Positions 16,652 to 24,679 of a DNA stretch of 64,000 bases are shown here, in pieces (positions within the stretch are counted from its first letter, which is position 1; each line of letters opens with the position of its first letter). Position numbers and translations under genes: made by a program. Under the pieces are notes generated by a model. That model saw only the letters and a program-made list of their open reading frames with translations, did not search any database and was not told where the DNA came from. The DNA is from an uncultured bacterium (GTDB lineage Bacteria; Bacillota; Clostridia; Oscillospirales; Acutalibacteraceae). The stretch lies in contig CAJMOH010000006.1 in assembly GCA_905215055.1 (NCBI GenBank), positions 24,412-88,411 of the forward strand, in the 5' to 3' direction.

Positions 16652-16818
16652 TGGTAAAGTACTCAAAAAACCCAGTGTTTATGCGGGGTTTAAACTATAC
16701 CACCCCTGGTAAAGTACTTCCTTTTCTGGCTGAGTACTTTACCACCGGGTAAGTACTTTACCACCCCTGGTATAGAATAAAACCCGCATGGTTCCTGGCT
16801 TTTTGAAGTACTTTACCA
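16652..16818. promoter_or_regulatory. Five-copy TGGTAAAGTACT operator-like array upstream of hydG
   Basis: Sites at 16652-16663 and 16707-16719 (plus orientation) and 16733-16744, 16751-16763 and 16806-16818 (minus orientation) share TGGTAAAGTACT. Sites two and four lie in a 39-bp imperfect inverted repeat (16681-16719 with 16751-16789; 32 of 39 match), whose arms also contain TACCA-N4-TGGTA. A -10-like TATAGT (16694-16699, minus) has no good -35, consistent with an activator-dependent hydG promoter (inference). Confidence 0.7.
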
Positions 16819-16834
16819 CTTTCCCATCTCAAGC

Positions 16835-17350
16835 CGTCCGTGCTCGGACTGAGCGATTCGCGCCTTGGGGCGGCGGCTGAGGGCCGCGCCTGATCGAGAG
16901 GTCAACGCACGTCCGCGGGGGTTGCACCCCGGGCAATTCGCGCCGTGGAGCGGCGGCTGAGGGCCGCGCTTGTGCAGGACGCTGCCTCGCGTCCGCGCCG
17001 GGGGTTTTGCCGGGACCTTTCCGGCCTTGCGGAACGCAAGAAGCCGGCATGCCTGGGGTGCAACCCCCCCGCCCTTGCCGAAGGCGAGAGGGCGGCATGG
17101 CCCGTGCGGCCACGCACCGGCGGAGTGCCTCCGCTGTCAATTCGCGCCTTGGGGCGGCGAGCTGACGCTCGCGCCTGATCGAGAGGTCAACGCACGTCCG
17201 CGCCGCTGGTTTTGCTGGGACCTTTCCGGCCTTGCGGGACGCAAGAAGCCGGCATGCCTGGGGTGCAACCCCCCGCGCAAGCGAGGCGGCGTCCTGATAA
17301 TTGCCCGGGCGCTCTCAGCGCCCGTCCCGCGACTCGTCCAGTCCGGCCAC
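16835..17350. repeat. Repeat block between hydG and hydE
   Basis: The block starts with GTCCGTGCTCGGAC and contains three degenerate copies of the GCGCCTTGGGGCGGCGGCT to GCACGTCCGCGCC unit. GCCGGCATGCCTGGGGTGCA segments follow, and it ends with the CCCGCGCAAGCGAG to AGCGCCCG hairpin module also seen at 15.0 and 30.7 kb. Its right end runs into the hydE reading frame. No other gene was found here. Confidence 0.82.
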
Positions 17351-18385
17351 GGACCCTTTGTCCACGGGGATCTCATATCCGATCTTGCTTAGGCTCTCCC
17401 GCAAAAGGTCCAGGCTCTCCGCGGCCTCCGCTCCCGAGTGCAGCTTGTTGTCGTACAGAGTGTACTTTTCCCGGGCGTCCTGGGGGGACAGGTTGGGCAT
17501 CACCACGTTGGCCCCGTGGAGAATCCCCTGCTCCCGGCCCTGGGGCAGCAAGGTCCCCAGAGCGGTGGTGGCTGGCAGCAGCACTCCCGGCAGCAGCAGC
17601 CGGATGATGGACAGCAGCCGGAGGGTCAGCTCCCCGCTGCCGTTGGGAAACTCCCGGAAGGGTGTGTCCTTCTGGCTTAAAAAGGGTCCAATCCCCACCA
17701 TGTGAGGCTGAAAATCCTTTAAAAACCGCAGGTCCCGCACCAGGTCCTCCATCGTCTGCCAGGGAGAACCCACCATAAAGCCCGCCCCCACCTGATAGCC
17801 CAGGTCCTTCAGAGCCTGAAGGCATTCCATTCGATGAGCCAGGGACAGCTGGGGAGGATGCAGCCGTTGATAGTGGCTGGGCGTGGCGGTCTCGTGGCGA
17901 AGCAGATACCGGTCAGTCCCGGCCTCCTTCAGCAGCCGGTAGCTTTCCCGGCTTCGCTCTCCCACGGAGAGAGTCACCGCGCAGTCCGGCCACCGCTCCT
18001 TGATGGCCCGGACAAGGCCGCACAGGCGTTCGTCGGTGAACCAGAGGTCCTCCCCGCCCTGAAGTACAAAGGTGCGAAACCCCAGCTTGTAGCCCGCCTG
18101 ACAGCAGCGGAGAATCTGCTCCTCCGTCAGCCGGTAGCGCTGGACCTGGCGGTTGCTTTTTCGAATGCCGCAGTAATAGCAGTCGTTTTTGCAAAAGTTG
18201 GTAAACTCAATCAGTCCCCGGATGAACACCCGGTTCCCATAGACTTCCCGGCATTGCTCCTGAGCCTTGCTCCGCAGGAATTCCCAAACCTCCGGGTTTT
18301 TCTCTTCCAGCAGGCAGAGCAGCTCTCTGTCCTCCAGGTTGTGCTGGAGGGCCAAGGCTTCCGCCAGGCGCAGGCTGGCGCTCAT
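17315..18385 (-). CDS. hydE: [FeFe]-hydrogenase maturase HydE (radical SAM)
   Basis: The 356-residue protein has the radical SAM motif CKNDCYYC (CX3CX2C) followed by GIRKSN, as in HydE. Conserved downstream parts are LQGGED, ETATPSHYQRLHP and MVGSPWQTMEDL. HydE acts on a cysteine-derived organometallic intermediate during assembly of the azadithiolate-bridged 2Fe unit. It overlaps the TM1266-type gene by ATGA and starts at 18385 after GCAGGAGAG. Its last 13 or so residues, including the stop, lie in the flanking repeat, so the native C-terminus may have been extended. Confidence 0.95.
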   Translation of the reverse strand: MSASLRLAEALALQHNLEDRELLCLLEEKNPEVWEFLRSKAQEQCREVYGNRVFIRGLIEFTNFCKNDCYYCGIRKSNRQVQRYRLTEEQILRCCQAGYKLGFRTFVLQGGEDLWFTDERLCGLVRAIKERWPDCAVTLSVGERSRESYRLLKEAGTDRYLLRHETATPSHYQRLHPPQLSLAHRMECLQALKDLGYQVGAGFMVGSPWQTMEDLVRDLRFLKDFQPHMVGIGPFLSQKDTPFREFPNGSGELTLRLLSIIRLLLPGVLLPATTALGTLLPQGREQGILHGANVVMPNLSPQDAREKYTLYDNKLHSGAEAAESLDLLRESLSKIGYEIPVDKGSVAGLDESRDGR

Positions 18386-18651
18386 GGCTGACTCTCCTGC
18401 TGGCGGGCTCCCCCGGCGTAGGCGGTTTTCGAGGAGACCCCCGGCAGCCTGCCCACCTTTCCCGAAAGGGCGGAAATGGCGTCCTGGGGGGCGTCCACGG
18501 CAATGCTGATGATGTTGATGCCCTTCTGCCGGTAGGGGATTCCCATCCGGCCAATGATATACTGGCGGTACTCGTGCAGGATCTCGTTCAGGCGCTCCAC
18601 GGACTCCTCCGCCTCCACCACAATGCCAATGACAGCGATGCGCGTTTCCAT
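18382..18651 (-). CDS. TM1266-family iron-only hydrogenase system regulator
   Basis: The 89-residue protein begins METRIAVIGIVVEAEESVERLNEIL and continues YIIGRMGIPYRQKGINIISIAVDAP. This is the ferredoxin-like ACT/NikR-C-type fold of TM1266 proteins, which typically precede hydE in Clostridia and Thermotoga. The family is called a regulator by association; it has no DNA-binding domain, so a sensor or assembly role is possible. The ATG at 18651 follows AAGGAGGCTGGCCT. A longer in-frame ORF starting at 18741 passes through two terminator-like hairpins and is rejected. Confidence 0.87.
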   Translation of the reverse strand: METRIAVIGIVVEAEESVERLNEILHEYRQYIIGRMGIPYRQKGINIISIAVDAPQDAISALSGKVGRLPGVSSKTAYAGGARQQESQP

Positions 18652-18885
18652 AGGCCAGCCTCCTTGGTTTACAACCAAAATAAAAAATACCGCACCCCAA
18701 AGGCGCGGCAAAAAGGCCGGGAAATTCCCGGAAAGCTCCATTTCGACCGGCCTTCCGCCTCAAAGCCTGTTTTCAGCGTCAGGGGGTGTTGCTGTGTGAG
18801 CAGCCTCCTCTTTGGCGTCCCAGAGGGCGTCCGCAGGTGAGAGAGCTGTCTCTCGCATTATAGCAGGTTGGGGAAGGATTTTCAA
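18652..18885 (-). promoter_or_regulatory. Promoter and attenuator-like leader of the TM1266-hydE operon
   Basis: Minus strand: -35 TTGAAA (18880-18885), 17-base spacer, -10 TATAAT (18857-18862), then a leader of about 200 bases. Near its end lie a stem AAGGCCGG / CCGGCCTT (18747-18754 with 18713-18720) followed by TTT, an alternative CCGGGAA-TTTCCCGG fold, and a strong 7-bp stem CCGCGCC / GGTGCGG (18690-18708) followed by TATTTTTTATTTT, just before the ribosome-binding site. No known riboswitch class was recognised. Confidence 0.7.
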
Positions 18886-19052
18886 CCAAAAAATGAGAAA
18901 GCTTTTCGATTTTTTGTAAAGGCCAGGTTCGGGGAGGCAAAGGGAAAGCCGCCTGCCAAAAGTTTCTTGGAAAGGCCCTTCCCTTTCTCCGGGAAAAGGA
19001 GTAGTATAAAAAAGGTTTGCCAAAAAACGCGAGAGGGTGTGGGATTGTGGCG

Positions 19053-20441
19053 ATGGAAAACGATTTGGGGAAGGACAAGGTCAGCCGCCTGGTGTGGCGC
19101 ATTGCTATCCCCAGCATGCTGGGGCAGTTTGTCAGCGTGCTGTACAGCATTGTGGACCGGATGTACATTGGCAACATCCCGGAGATTGGGGACACAGCCC
19201 TGGCCGGGGTGGGAGTGTGCGGCCCCGTGGTGACGATGGTGGGCTCGGTGGCGGTTTTGGTGGGGGTGGGAGGCGCGCCCCTGGTGAGCATCCGCATGGG
19301 CGAGGGCAATTTAAAGGAGGCAAAGCGGGTGCTTGCCAACTGCTTTTTGATGCTCCTGGTGTTTTCGGCCCTGCTTATTGGGGGAATTCTGCCTTTCCGG
19401 GAGCCCATGCTCCGGCTGTTTGGCGCCAGCGACGCCACCTACCCCTTTGCGGAGGAGTATTTTACCGCCTATCTGTGGGGGACCTTTTTTGCCCTGGCCT
19501 CCAGCGGCCTGAATCAGTTTGTCATCTGCCAGGGCTTCGCGAAAATCGGTATGCTGTCCGTCATGCTGGGCGCGGCCATGAACATTGTCCTGGACCCGGT
19601 GTTTATCTTTGCCCTGAACATGGGTGTTCGGGGAGCGGCTGTGGCCACGGTGCTTTCCCAGGCGGCCAGTGCCGGCTTTGTTCTGCTGTTTCTCTTTGGC
19701 AAGCGGGTGATGGTTCCCATCACCTTTGGCGGCTATGACCTGCGGGTGATGGGCCGGGTGCTGGTGATGGGCTTTACGCCCTTTCTCATTGTGGCGGTGG
19801 ACAACGTGATGATTATCGCCATGAATGCCATTTTACAGCGCACCGGCGGCGCCGACGGGGATATGCTGGTCACCTGCAACACCATTGTGCAAAGCTTTAT
19901 GCTGGTGGTCACCATGCCCCTGGGCGGCATCAGCGGCGGCACCCAGGGGATTTTGGGCTATAACTACGGCGCCCGGCAGGTGGACCGGGTGCGCCAGGCC
20001 CAGAAGTACATTGTGGGCCTGTGCGTGGGCTATACAGCCATTTTGTTTGTTTTGGCCCGGCTGGCGGGGCCGCTGTTTGTGCGGCTCTTTACCCAGGAGC
20101 CTGCCCTGGCCGCCGAGGCCTATGAGGCCATCAAGATCTGCACCCTGGCCGTCATTCCCCTGGGGGTCCAGTACGAGCTGGTGGACGGTTTCACCGGCAT
20201 CGGGCAGGTGCGGCTGAGCCTGCCCCTGTCCTTCTGGCGGAAGCTGGTGTATTTTATAGCCATCTTCGCCCTGCCCGCCGCCTTTGGAGCCAGGGCTGCC
20301 TTCTACGCCGAGCCTCTTTCCGACATCCTGGGACCGGCCGTGACCATCCTGGTGTACTTCCTTGCCATGAAGAAGATTTTGCGGGAGCGGGCCGTGACCG
20401 GCCTGGACAATTCGTACCAAGGAGCTTCTGGTCCCCAGTGA
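19053..20441 (+). CDS. MATE family efflux transporter (second of three)
   Basis: The 462-residue polytopic protein has MATE landmarks: RIAIPSMLGQFVSVLYSIVDRMYIG in the first helix region (typical of the DinF/NorM-like bacterial branch), FGASDATYPFAEEYF, and the second-half repeat with GGISGGTQGILGYNYGA. It should be a cation-coupled multidrug or metabolite exporter. The start is either ATG 19053 or the in-frame GTG 19047, which is better spaced from AGAGGG. The last residues SGPQ and the stop lie in a repeat shared with 30.6 kb. Confidence 0.88.
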   Translation: MENDLGKDKVSRLVWRIAIPSMLGQFVSVLYSIVDRMYIGNIPEIGDTALAGVGVCGPVVTMVGSVAVLVGVGGAPLVSIRMGEGNLKEAKRVLANCFLMLLVFSALLIGGILPFREPMLRLFGASDATYPFAEEYFTAYLWGTFFALASSGLNQFVICQGFAKIGMLSVMLGAAMNIVLDPVFIFALNMGVRGAAVATVLSQAASAGFVLLFLFGKRVMVPITFGGYDLRVMGRVLVMGFTPFLIVAVDNVMIIAMNAILQRTGGADGDMLVTCNTIVQSFMLVVTMPLGGISGGTQGILGYNYGARQVDRVRQAQKYIVGLCVGYTAILFVLARLAGPLFVRLFTQEPALAAEAYEAIKICTLAVIPLGVQYELVDGFTGIGQVRLSLPLSFWRKLVYFIAIFALPAAFGARAAFYAEPLSDILGPAVTILVYFLAMKKILRERAVTGLDNSYQGASGPQ

Positions 20442-20580
20442 GGACCGTCCAGAACCGGCCTCCGCTGCCGCGCCGGTCGGTGATGGACGCAGCCCACTGG
20501 GCTGCGTCACCCGAGCCGGCAGGTGAGACCGGTGCGCTCACGCCTGATCGAGAAGAGAGACCACGTCCACGCCAATGGCT
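20425..20580. repeat. Repeat module at the 3' end of the second MATE gene
   Basis: CTGGTCCCCAGTGAGGACC, GAGCCGGCAGGTGAGACCGG and GCCTGATCGAGA followed by CACGTCCACGCC match, on the opposite strand, bases 30525-30618. The TGA stop of the MATE gene falls inside it. Confidence 0.7.
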
Positions 20581-20980
20581 TTCTCCGGGCAAAGGGGCGG
20601 CCTGCGCCCCGCCCCGCGGCATGGGTCCAGCGTCACGCTGGTCTTTGCCTCTTTCTTTCAAGGGAGAACGGAAATCCATCGGCGTTAGGAGCCGAGTAAT
20701 TCCTTTCCGGCACTGTCTCAAACCGCGGACACAAAGCCGTCCGGTTTTCTCCGGGCAAAGGGGCGGCCTGCGCCCCGTCCCGCGGCATGGGTCCAGCGTC
20801 ACGCTGGTCTTTGCTTCTTTCTTTCAAGAAAAAGGAGCTGGGCTTATCCATACGGCATCGCGAAAAACCGCGGACACAAAGCCGTTCGGTTTACTCCGGG
20901 CAAAGGGGCGGCCTGCGTCCCGCCCCGCGGCATGGGTCCAGCGTCACGCTGGTCTTTGCTTCTTTCTTTCAAGAAAGAAG
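20581..20980. repeat. Three tandem copies of a GC-rich intergenic repeat
   Basis: Copies at 20581-20661, 20722-20829 and 20866-20976 share TCCGGGCAAAGGGGCGGCCT, CCCGCGGCATGGGTCCAGCG, TCACGCTGGTCTTTGC and a TTCTTTCTTTCAAG end. Copies two and three also begin ACCGCGGACACAAAGCCGT. They fill the gap between the MATE gene and rnfB (608 bases); no gene was found here. Confidence 0.88.
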
Positions 20981-21002
20981 GGCAAGAAAGAAGGGCAAAA
21001 GG

Positions 21003-21030
21003 GAAGGACCGTCCTGTTGGACGGCCCTTT
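21003..21030 (-). terminator. Probable terminator after rnfB
   Basis: Minus strand: stem GGCCGTCC-AACA-GGACGGTCC (21006-21026), followed by TTCCCTTTT. It lies 20 bases after the rnfB stop. Confidence 0.6.
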
Positions 21031-21049
21031 CTTTCTGCTCTTTTTGGTT

Positions 21050-21835
21050 TTACAGCATGGTGATCACATGACGGGGGCAGGCTTCCACACACTGTCCGCA
21101 GGCCGTGCATTTCTGAGGGTCCACCTTGGCCACACCGTTTTCCACCGTGACGGCGCCGAATTGACAGGTGCGGGCGCATTTTCCGCAGCCAATGCAGCCA
21201 ATGTTGCACACGGCCATGGTGCCTTTTGCCTTGTCGCAGCTGGAGCAGCGCACCACCGCCTGCTTCTTTAGGGGCACCAGGGAGATGATCCCCTTGGGGC
21301 AGGCTGCCACGCACTTGGAGCAGCCCTTGCACTTGCCGGGATCGACGCGGGCCAGGCCGTTGCAGATTTCAATGGCCCCGTACTCGCAGGCACGCTGGCA
21401 GTCCCCCAGGCCCATGCATCCGTACCGGCAGGAGGTGATCCCGCCCATCAGCTGAGCCGCGGCGGCGCAGCTGGGAATGCCGTCGTAGAGCATTTTATCC
21501 GTGGTGTTGTCATAGCTGCCGAGACAGTGTATCAGGGCGGTTTTATACTCCATCTGCACGTCACCGCCGCCCAGCAGCTCGGCGCATTTCTGAGCCACCT
21601 CCGCGCCGCCGGGAGAGCACAGGCCCGGCTGGGCCTCGCCCTTGGCCATAGCCGCGGCGTAGCCCGGGCAGCCGGAAAACCCGCAGGCTCCGCAGTTTGC
21701 CCCGGGAAGGATCTCCTCCAGGGCCTGGGCCGTTTCATCCTTGGGTACCGCCATCACAATGGAGGCCACCGCCAGAATCACCCCGGCCAGCAGGCCGATG
21801 ATGCCCACAATCAAAATGGGAGTGAGTATTTCCAT
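21050..21835 (-). CDS. rnfB: Rnf electron transport complex subunit B
   Basis: The 261-residue protein has one N-terminal transmembrane helix, a [4Fe-4S] domain with CGACGFSGCPGY, and a Cys-rich C-terminal half with several ferredoxin motifs (CKGCSKCVAACP, CIGCGKCARTCQ, CTACGQCVEACP). RnfB is the ferredoxin-docking subunit that passes electrons into the membrane complex. It is the last gene of the rnfCDGEAB operon, 15 bases after rnfA. The multi-cluster form is usual in Firmicutes. Confidence 0.96.
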   Translation of the reverse strand: MEILTPILIVGIIGLLAGVILAVASIVMAVPKDETAQALEEILPGANCGACGFSGCPGYAAAMAKGEAQPGLCSPGGAEVAQKCAELLGGGDVQMEYKTALIHCLGSYDNTTDKMLYDGIPSCAAAAQLMGGITSCRYGCMGLGDCQRACEYGAIEICNGLARVDPGKCKGCSKCVAACPKGIISLVPLKKQAVVRCSSCDKAKGTMAVCNIGCIGCGKCARTCQFGAVTVENGVAKVDPQKCTACGQCVEACPRHVITML

Positions 21836-21850
21836 CTTCGCGCCCTCCCC

Positions 21851-22468
21851 TTACAGCAAATTGTCAACCACGCCGTTAAAGCCCAAAAAGCTTACCGCCA
21901 CCAGGCTGGCCGCAACCAGAGTGATGGGCAGGCCCTTGAAGGTTTCGGGAATGTCGCAGTTTTCCAGCCGCTCCCGAATGCCGGCGAACAGCACCATGGC
22001 CACCAGGAACCCAATGCCGGACCCAAAGGAGTTGACCAGGGACTGGACATAGCCGAAGGTGGGGTCCTCGGCGCCCTTTTCCAGCACCAGCATGGTCACC
22101 CCCAGCACGGCGCAGTTGGTGGTAATCAGGGGCAGGTAAATGCCCAGGGAGTTGTACAGGGGAGGCATGTACTTGCGCAGGGCTGTCTCCAGCAGCTGCA
22201 CCAGGGCCGCGATGACCAGAATGAACACAATGGTCTGCAAATAACCCAGCCCGTTGGGAACCAGCAGGTACATGTACAGGGGCCAGGTCACCGCGGTGGA
22301 GATCACCATCACCACGGTGACGGCGCAGCTCATGCCCACGGCGGTGTCCAGCTTTTTGGAAACCCCCAGGAAGGGACAGATGCCCAGAAATTTGTTTAGA
22401 ATGTAGTTTTCCGTCAAAATGGCCGCCAGGAAAATGGCTACCAGCTGTTTGATCGTCTGTCCGTCCAT
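21851..22468 (-). CDS. rnfA: Rnf electron transport complex subunit A
   Basis: The 205-residue, six-helix membrane protein carries TENYILNKFLGICPFLGVSK and TTNCAVLGVTMLV, conserved in RnfA/NqrE, including the Cys residues that bind the intramembrane iron centre between RnfA and RnfE. It starts at ATG 22468 after AAAGGAGG, sharing one base with the rnfE stop (TGATG), so translation is coupled. Confidence 0.96.
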   Translation of the reverse strand: MDGQTIKQLVAIFLAAILTENYILNKFLGICPFLGVSKKLDTAVGMSCAVTVVMVISTAVTWPLYMYLLVPNGLGYLQTIVFILVIAALVQLLETALRKYMPPLYNSLGIYLPLITTNCAVLGVTMLVLEKGAEDPTFGYVQSLVNSFGSGIGFLVAMVLFAGIRERLENCDIPETFKGLPITLVAASLVAVSFLGFNGVVDNLL

Positions 22469-23163
22469 CAGCCCACGGCCTCCTTTCCATGATTCTTTTC
22501 TCCGGCCTTCGAGCAGGACGCCGCCAGGGGACAGTTCCCGCAGCCAGTGGTCTCCGGAGCCTTGCCCTCTTTGGAGAGCTTGCCCGCCAGGGCCACCAGC
22601 ATGCCAAAGACGAAGAACCCGCCGGGAGGCAGCAGGAAGATGATAATCGGCTCCATAAAGCCCGACAGAATGGGCAGGCCAAACACAGTGCCTGCTCCCA
22701 GCAGCTCCCGAATGATGCCCATAGCCAGCAGGGTGGCGGTAAAGCCCACGCCCATGCCCAGGCCGTCCAGCAGGGAGGGCAGCACCTTGTTTTTGCTGGC
22801 GTACATTTCCGCCCGCCCCAGAATGATGCAGTTGACCACAATCAGGGGCAGGTAAACCCCCAGGGCCTCGTCCAAAGCGGGGGAGAAGGCCTGGATAAAC
22901 AACTGCACAATGGTGACAAACCCCGCCACAATGGTGATAAAGGCGGGAATCCGCACCTTGTCGGGGATGACCTTGCGCAGCAGGGAGATCACCCCGTTGG
23001 AGCACACCAGCACAAAGGTGGTGGCGGCCCCCATGCCGATGGCGTTGGAGGCGGCGGTGGTGATGGCAAGGGTGGCGCAGCAGCCCAGCACCAGCCGGAG
23101 AACGGGGTTCTCCTTGATGATGCCCTTGGTGAATTCGTGGAGGAGAGTGTGCTTCTTTTCCAA
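22468..23163 (-). CDS. rnfE: Rnf electron transport complex subunit E
   Basis: The 231-residue membrane protein is homologous to RnfA: ENPVLRLVLGCCATLAIT near the N-terminus and LIVVNCIILGRAEMYASKN in the middle, both characteristic of RnfE/NqrD. The start is TTG at 23163, six bases after GAAAGGGGGCG. The C-terminus is longer than usual and ends in a Cys-containing cytoplasmic tail (GCGNCPLAASC). Confidence 0.94.
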   Translation of the reverse strand: MEKKHTLLHEFTKGIIKENPVLRLVLGCCATLAITTAASNAIGMGAATTFVLVCSNGVISLLRKVIPDKVRIPAFITIVAGFVTIVQLFIQAFSPALDEALGVYLPLIVVNCIILGRAEMYASKNKVLPSLLDGLGMGVGFTATLLAMGIIRELLGAGTVFGLPILSGFMEPIIIFLLPPGGFFVFGMLVALAGKLSKEGKAPETTGCGNCPLAASCSKAGEKNHGKEAVG

Positions 23164-23164
23164 C

Positions 23165-23719
23165 TCAGGCGCCCCCTTTCACTTGGTAATACTGCTCTAT
23201 GGCCTGATTCACCGCGTTTGTCACGGCGGTGGAGGTGATGGTGGCCCCGGTAATGGCCTCAATCTGGCCCTCTCCCGGAGTCTGATATTTGATGACGGAA
23301 AGGCCCCCCTCCGGGGCGGACTGGAGATACTGGTCCAAAAACTCCGCCTTTTCCGCGTTGGCTCCCAGGCCGGGGGTCTCCTCGTGGGAGAGAATCACCA
23401 CGCCGGTGATGGTTCCCTCGCCGCTGATGCCTGTCATCACGCTGACCGTGCCGCCGTAGCCGCTGGACTCCGTCTCAAACACATAGCCCACCAGCTGGCC
23501 GCCGGCGGTGCCGGTGTAGTAGGCGCCGTCCTCCTGGCTCTCAAATTCCTCCGCGGCGGGAAGAACGATCTTCCGGGACTCCTCGGCCTTGAGCAGCTCT
23601 TGCTGGGCAATGCGGTCCCGGGTCAGCAGGTTGGTGCCTGCCAGGGCGGCGGAAATCACCACGCAGATGGCGAACAGCACCGCTGTGGGCTTTACAATTT
23701 CCTGAAAGTTAAGCTTCAT
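23165..23719 (-). CDS. rnfG: Rnf electron transport complex subunit G
   Basis: The 184-residue protein has one N-terminal transmembrane helix and an extracytoplasmic FMN-binding domain. The motif ITGATITSTAVTNAV near the C-terminus contains the Thr that covalently holds FMN in RnfG/NqrC proteins, and HEETPGLGA is also conserved. I take the ATG at 23719, preceded by GGGAGG, rather than one 39 bases earlier. It lies immediately before rnfE. Confidence 0.95.
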   Translation of the reverse strand: MKLNFQEIVKPTAVLFAICVVISAALAGTNLLTRDRIAQQELLKAEESRKIVLPAAEEFESQEDGAYYTGTAGGQLVGYVFETESSGYGGTVSVMTGISGEGTITGVVILSHEETPGLGANAEKAEFLDQYLQSAPEGGLSVIKYQTPGEGQIEAITGATITSTAVTNAVNQAIEQYYQVKGGA

Positions 23720-24677
23720 CCTTCCGCCCTCCCTTCCGCAGCTTTGGAAGCGCCCCAAAGGGCCGGGGCTTGATGGCCCGCTCGATGAGAGGGGTGAGAA
23801 TGTTCATCAGGATAATGGAGTAGGAAACGCCCTCGGGCAGAGAGCCAAACTCTCGAATGACCATGGTCAGCAGGCCGCAGCCAAAGGCGAAAACCACCCG
23901 GCCCCAGAAGTACAGAGGGCTGGTGGTGTAGTCCGTGGCCATGAAGAAGGCTCCCAGCAGCAATCCGCCGGTGAGCAGGTCGAACAGGGGGTCCCGCCCG
24001 AACAGAGCGGAAAACAGCGCCGCTGTGGCCAGATAGGTCAGGGGGATCACCGGGGAGATCACCCGCCGGACAATCAGATACAGCCCGCCCAGCAGAATGG
24101 CCAGGGCGCAGGTCTCTCCCAGGCAGCCGGGGTGGTTTCCCAGAAACAGATCCAGATAGGAGGGCAGCTCCTGGGCGGCGCCCTCCTTTAAAATGCCCAG
24201 GGGGGTGGCGGTGGTGACGGCGTCCGCCGTGGCGCCGTAGTCAAAGGGCTGCACCCAGTGGGTCATCCGGGAGGGGAAGGAGTTCAGCAGGATGATCCGG
24301 GCGGTGAGGGCGGGGTTGACAAAGTTCTGTCCAATGCCCCCGAACATCTGCTTGACCACCACAATGGCGGCCACGCAGCCAAACACCGCCATCAGGGGGT
24401 TGATGGTGACGGGCAGGTTTAAGGCCAGCAGAATACCTGTCACCACACAGCTTAAATCCCCCACGGTTTGGGGGCGCTTCATCACCCGGCGGCACAGGTA
24501 CTCGCACAGAATGCAGGAGGCCACGCAGGTCAGAATGACCACCGCGGCCCGAAAGCCAAACAGGATTACCGAGGCGATCATGGCCGGTGTCAATGCGATG
24601 ATCACGTCCAGCATAATGTTCTGGGTGGTCCTCCCGCCGTTTAGGTGGGGGGAGGAAGATACAAGCAGCTTTTCCAT
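23709..24677 (-). CDS. rnfD: Rnf electron transport complex subunit D
   Basis: The 322-residue polytopic protein shows the RnfD/NqrB pattern: SSPHLNGGRTTQNIMLDV at the N-terminus, FGGIGQNFVNPAL, and VTTATPLGILK, where the Thr of the TATPLG segment is the expected covalent FMN site. MATDYTTSPL in the second half is also conserved. The ATG at 24677 follows AAGGAGG. It overlaps the start of rnfG by 11 bases and lies just after rnfC. Confidence 0.95.
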   Translation of the reverse strand: MEKLLVSSSPHLNGGRTTQNIMLDVIIALTPAMIASVILFGFRAAVVILTCVASCILCEYLCRRVMKRPQTVGDLSCVVTGILLALNLPVTINPLMAVFGCVAAIVVVKQMFGGIGQNFVNPALTARIILLNSFPSRMTHWVQPFDYGATADAVTTATPLGILKEGAAQELPSYLDLFLGNHPGCLGETCALAILLGGLYLIVRRVISPVIPLTYLATAALFSALFGRDPLFDLLTGGLLLGAFFMATDYTTSPLYFWGRVVFAFGCGLLTMVIREFGSLPEGVSYSIILMNILTPLIERAIKPRPFGALPKLRKGGRKDEA

Positions 24678-24679
24678 GG

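Noticed and set aside
16681..16789. Inverted repeat upstream of hydG as ends of an insertion sequence or MITE
   Set aside because: The arms are only 31 bases apart, no target duplication is visible and the same short motif recurs outside the arms, which fits an operator array better.
16829..17607. Open frames in the hydG-hydE repeat block
   Set aside because: They are Arg/Pro/Ala-rich translations of repeat modules in multiple frames without starts that fit a ribosome-binding site.
18652..18741. 30-residue hydrophobic N-terminal extension of the TM1266-type protein
   Set aside because: It would run through two terminator hairpins, and the ribosome-binding site AAGGAGG directly precedes the ATG at 18651.
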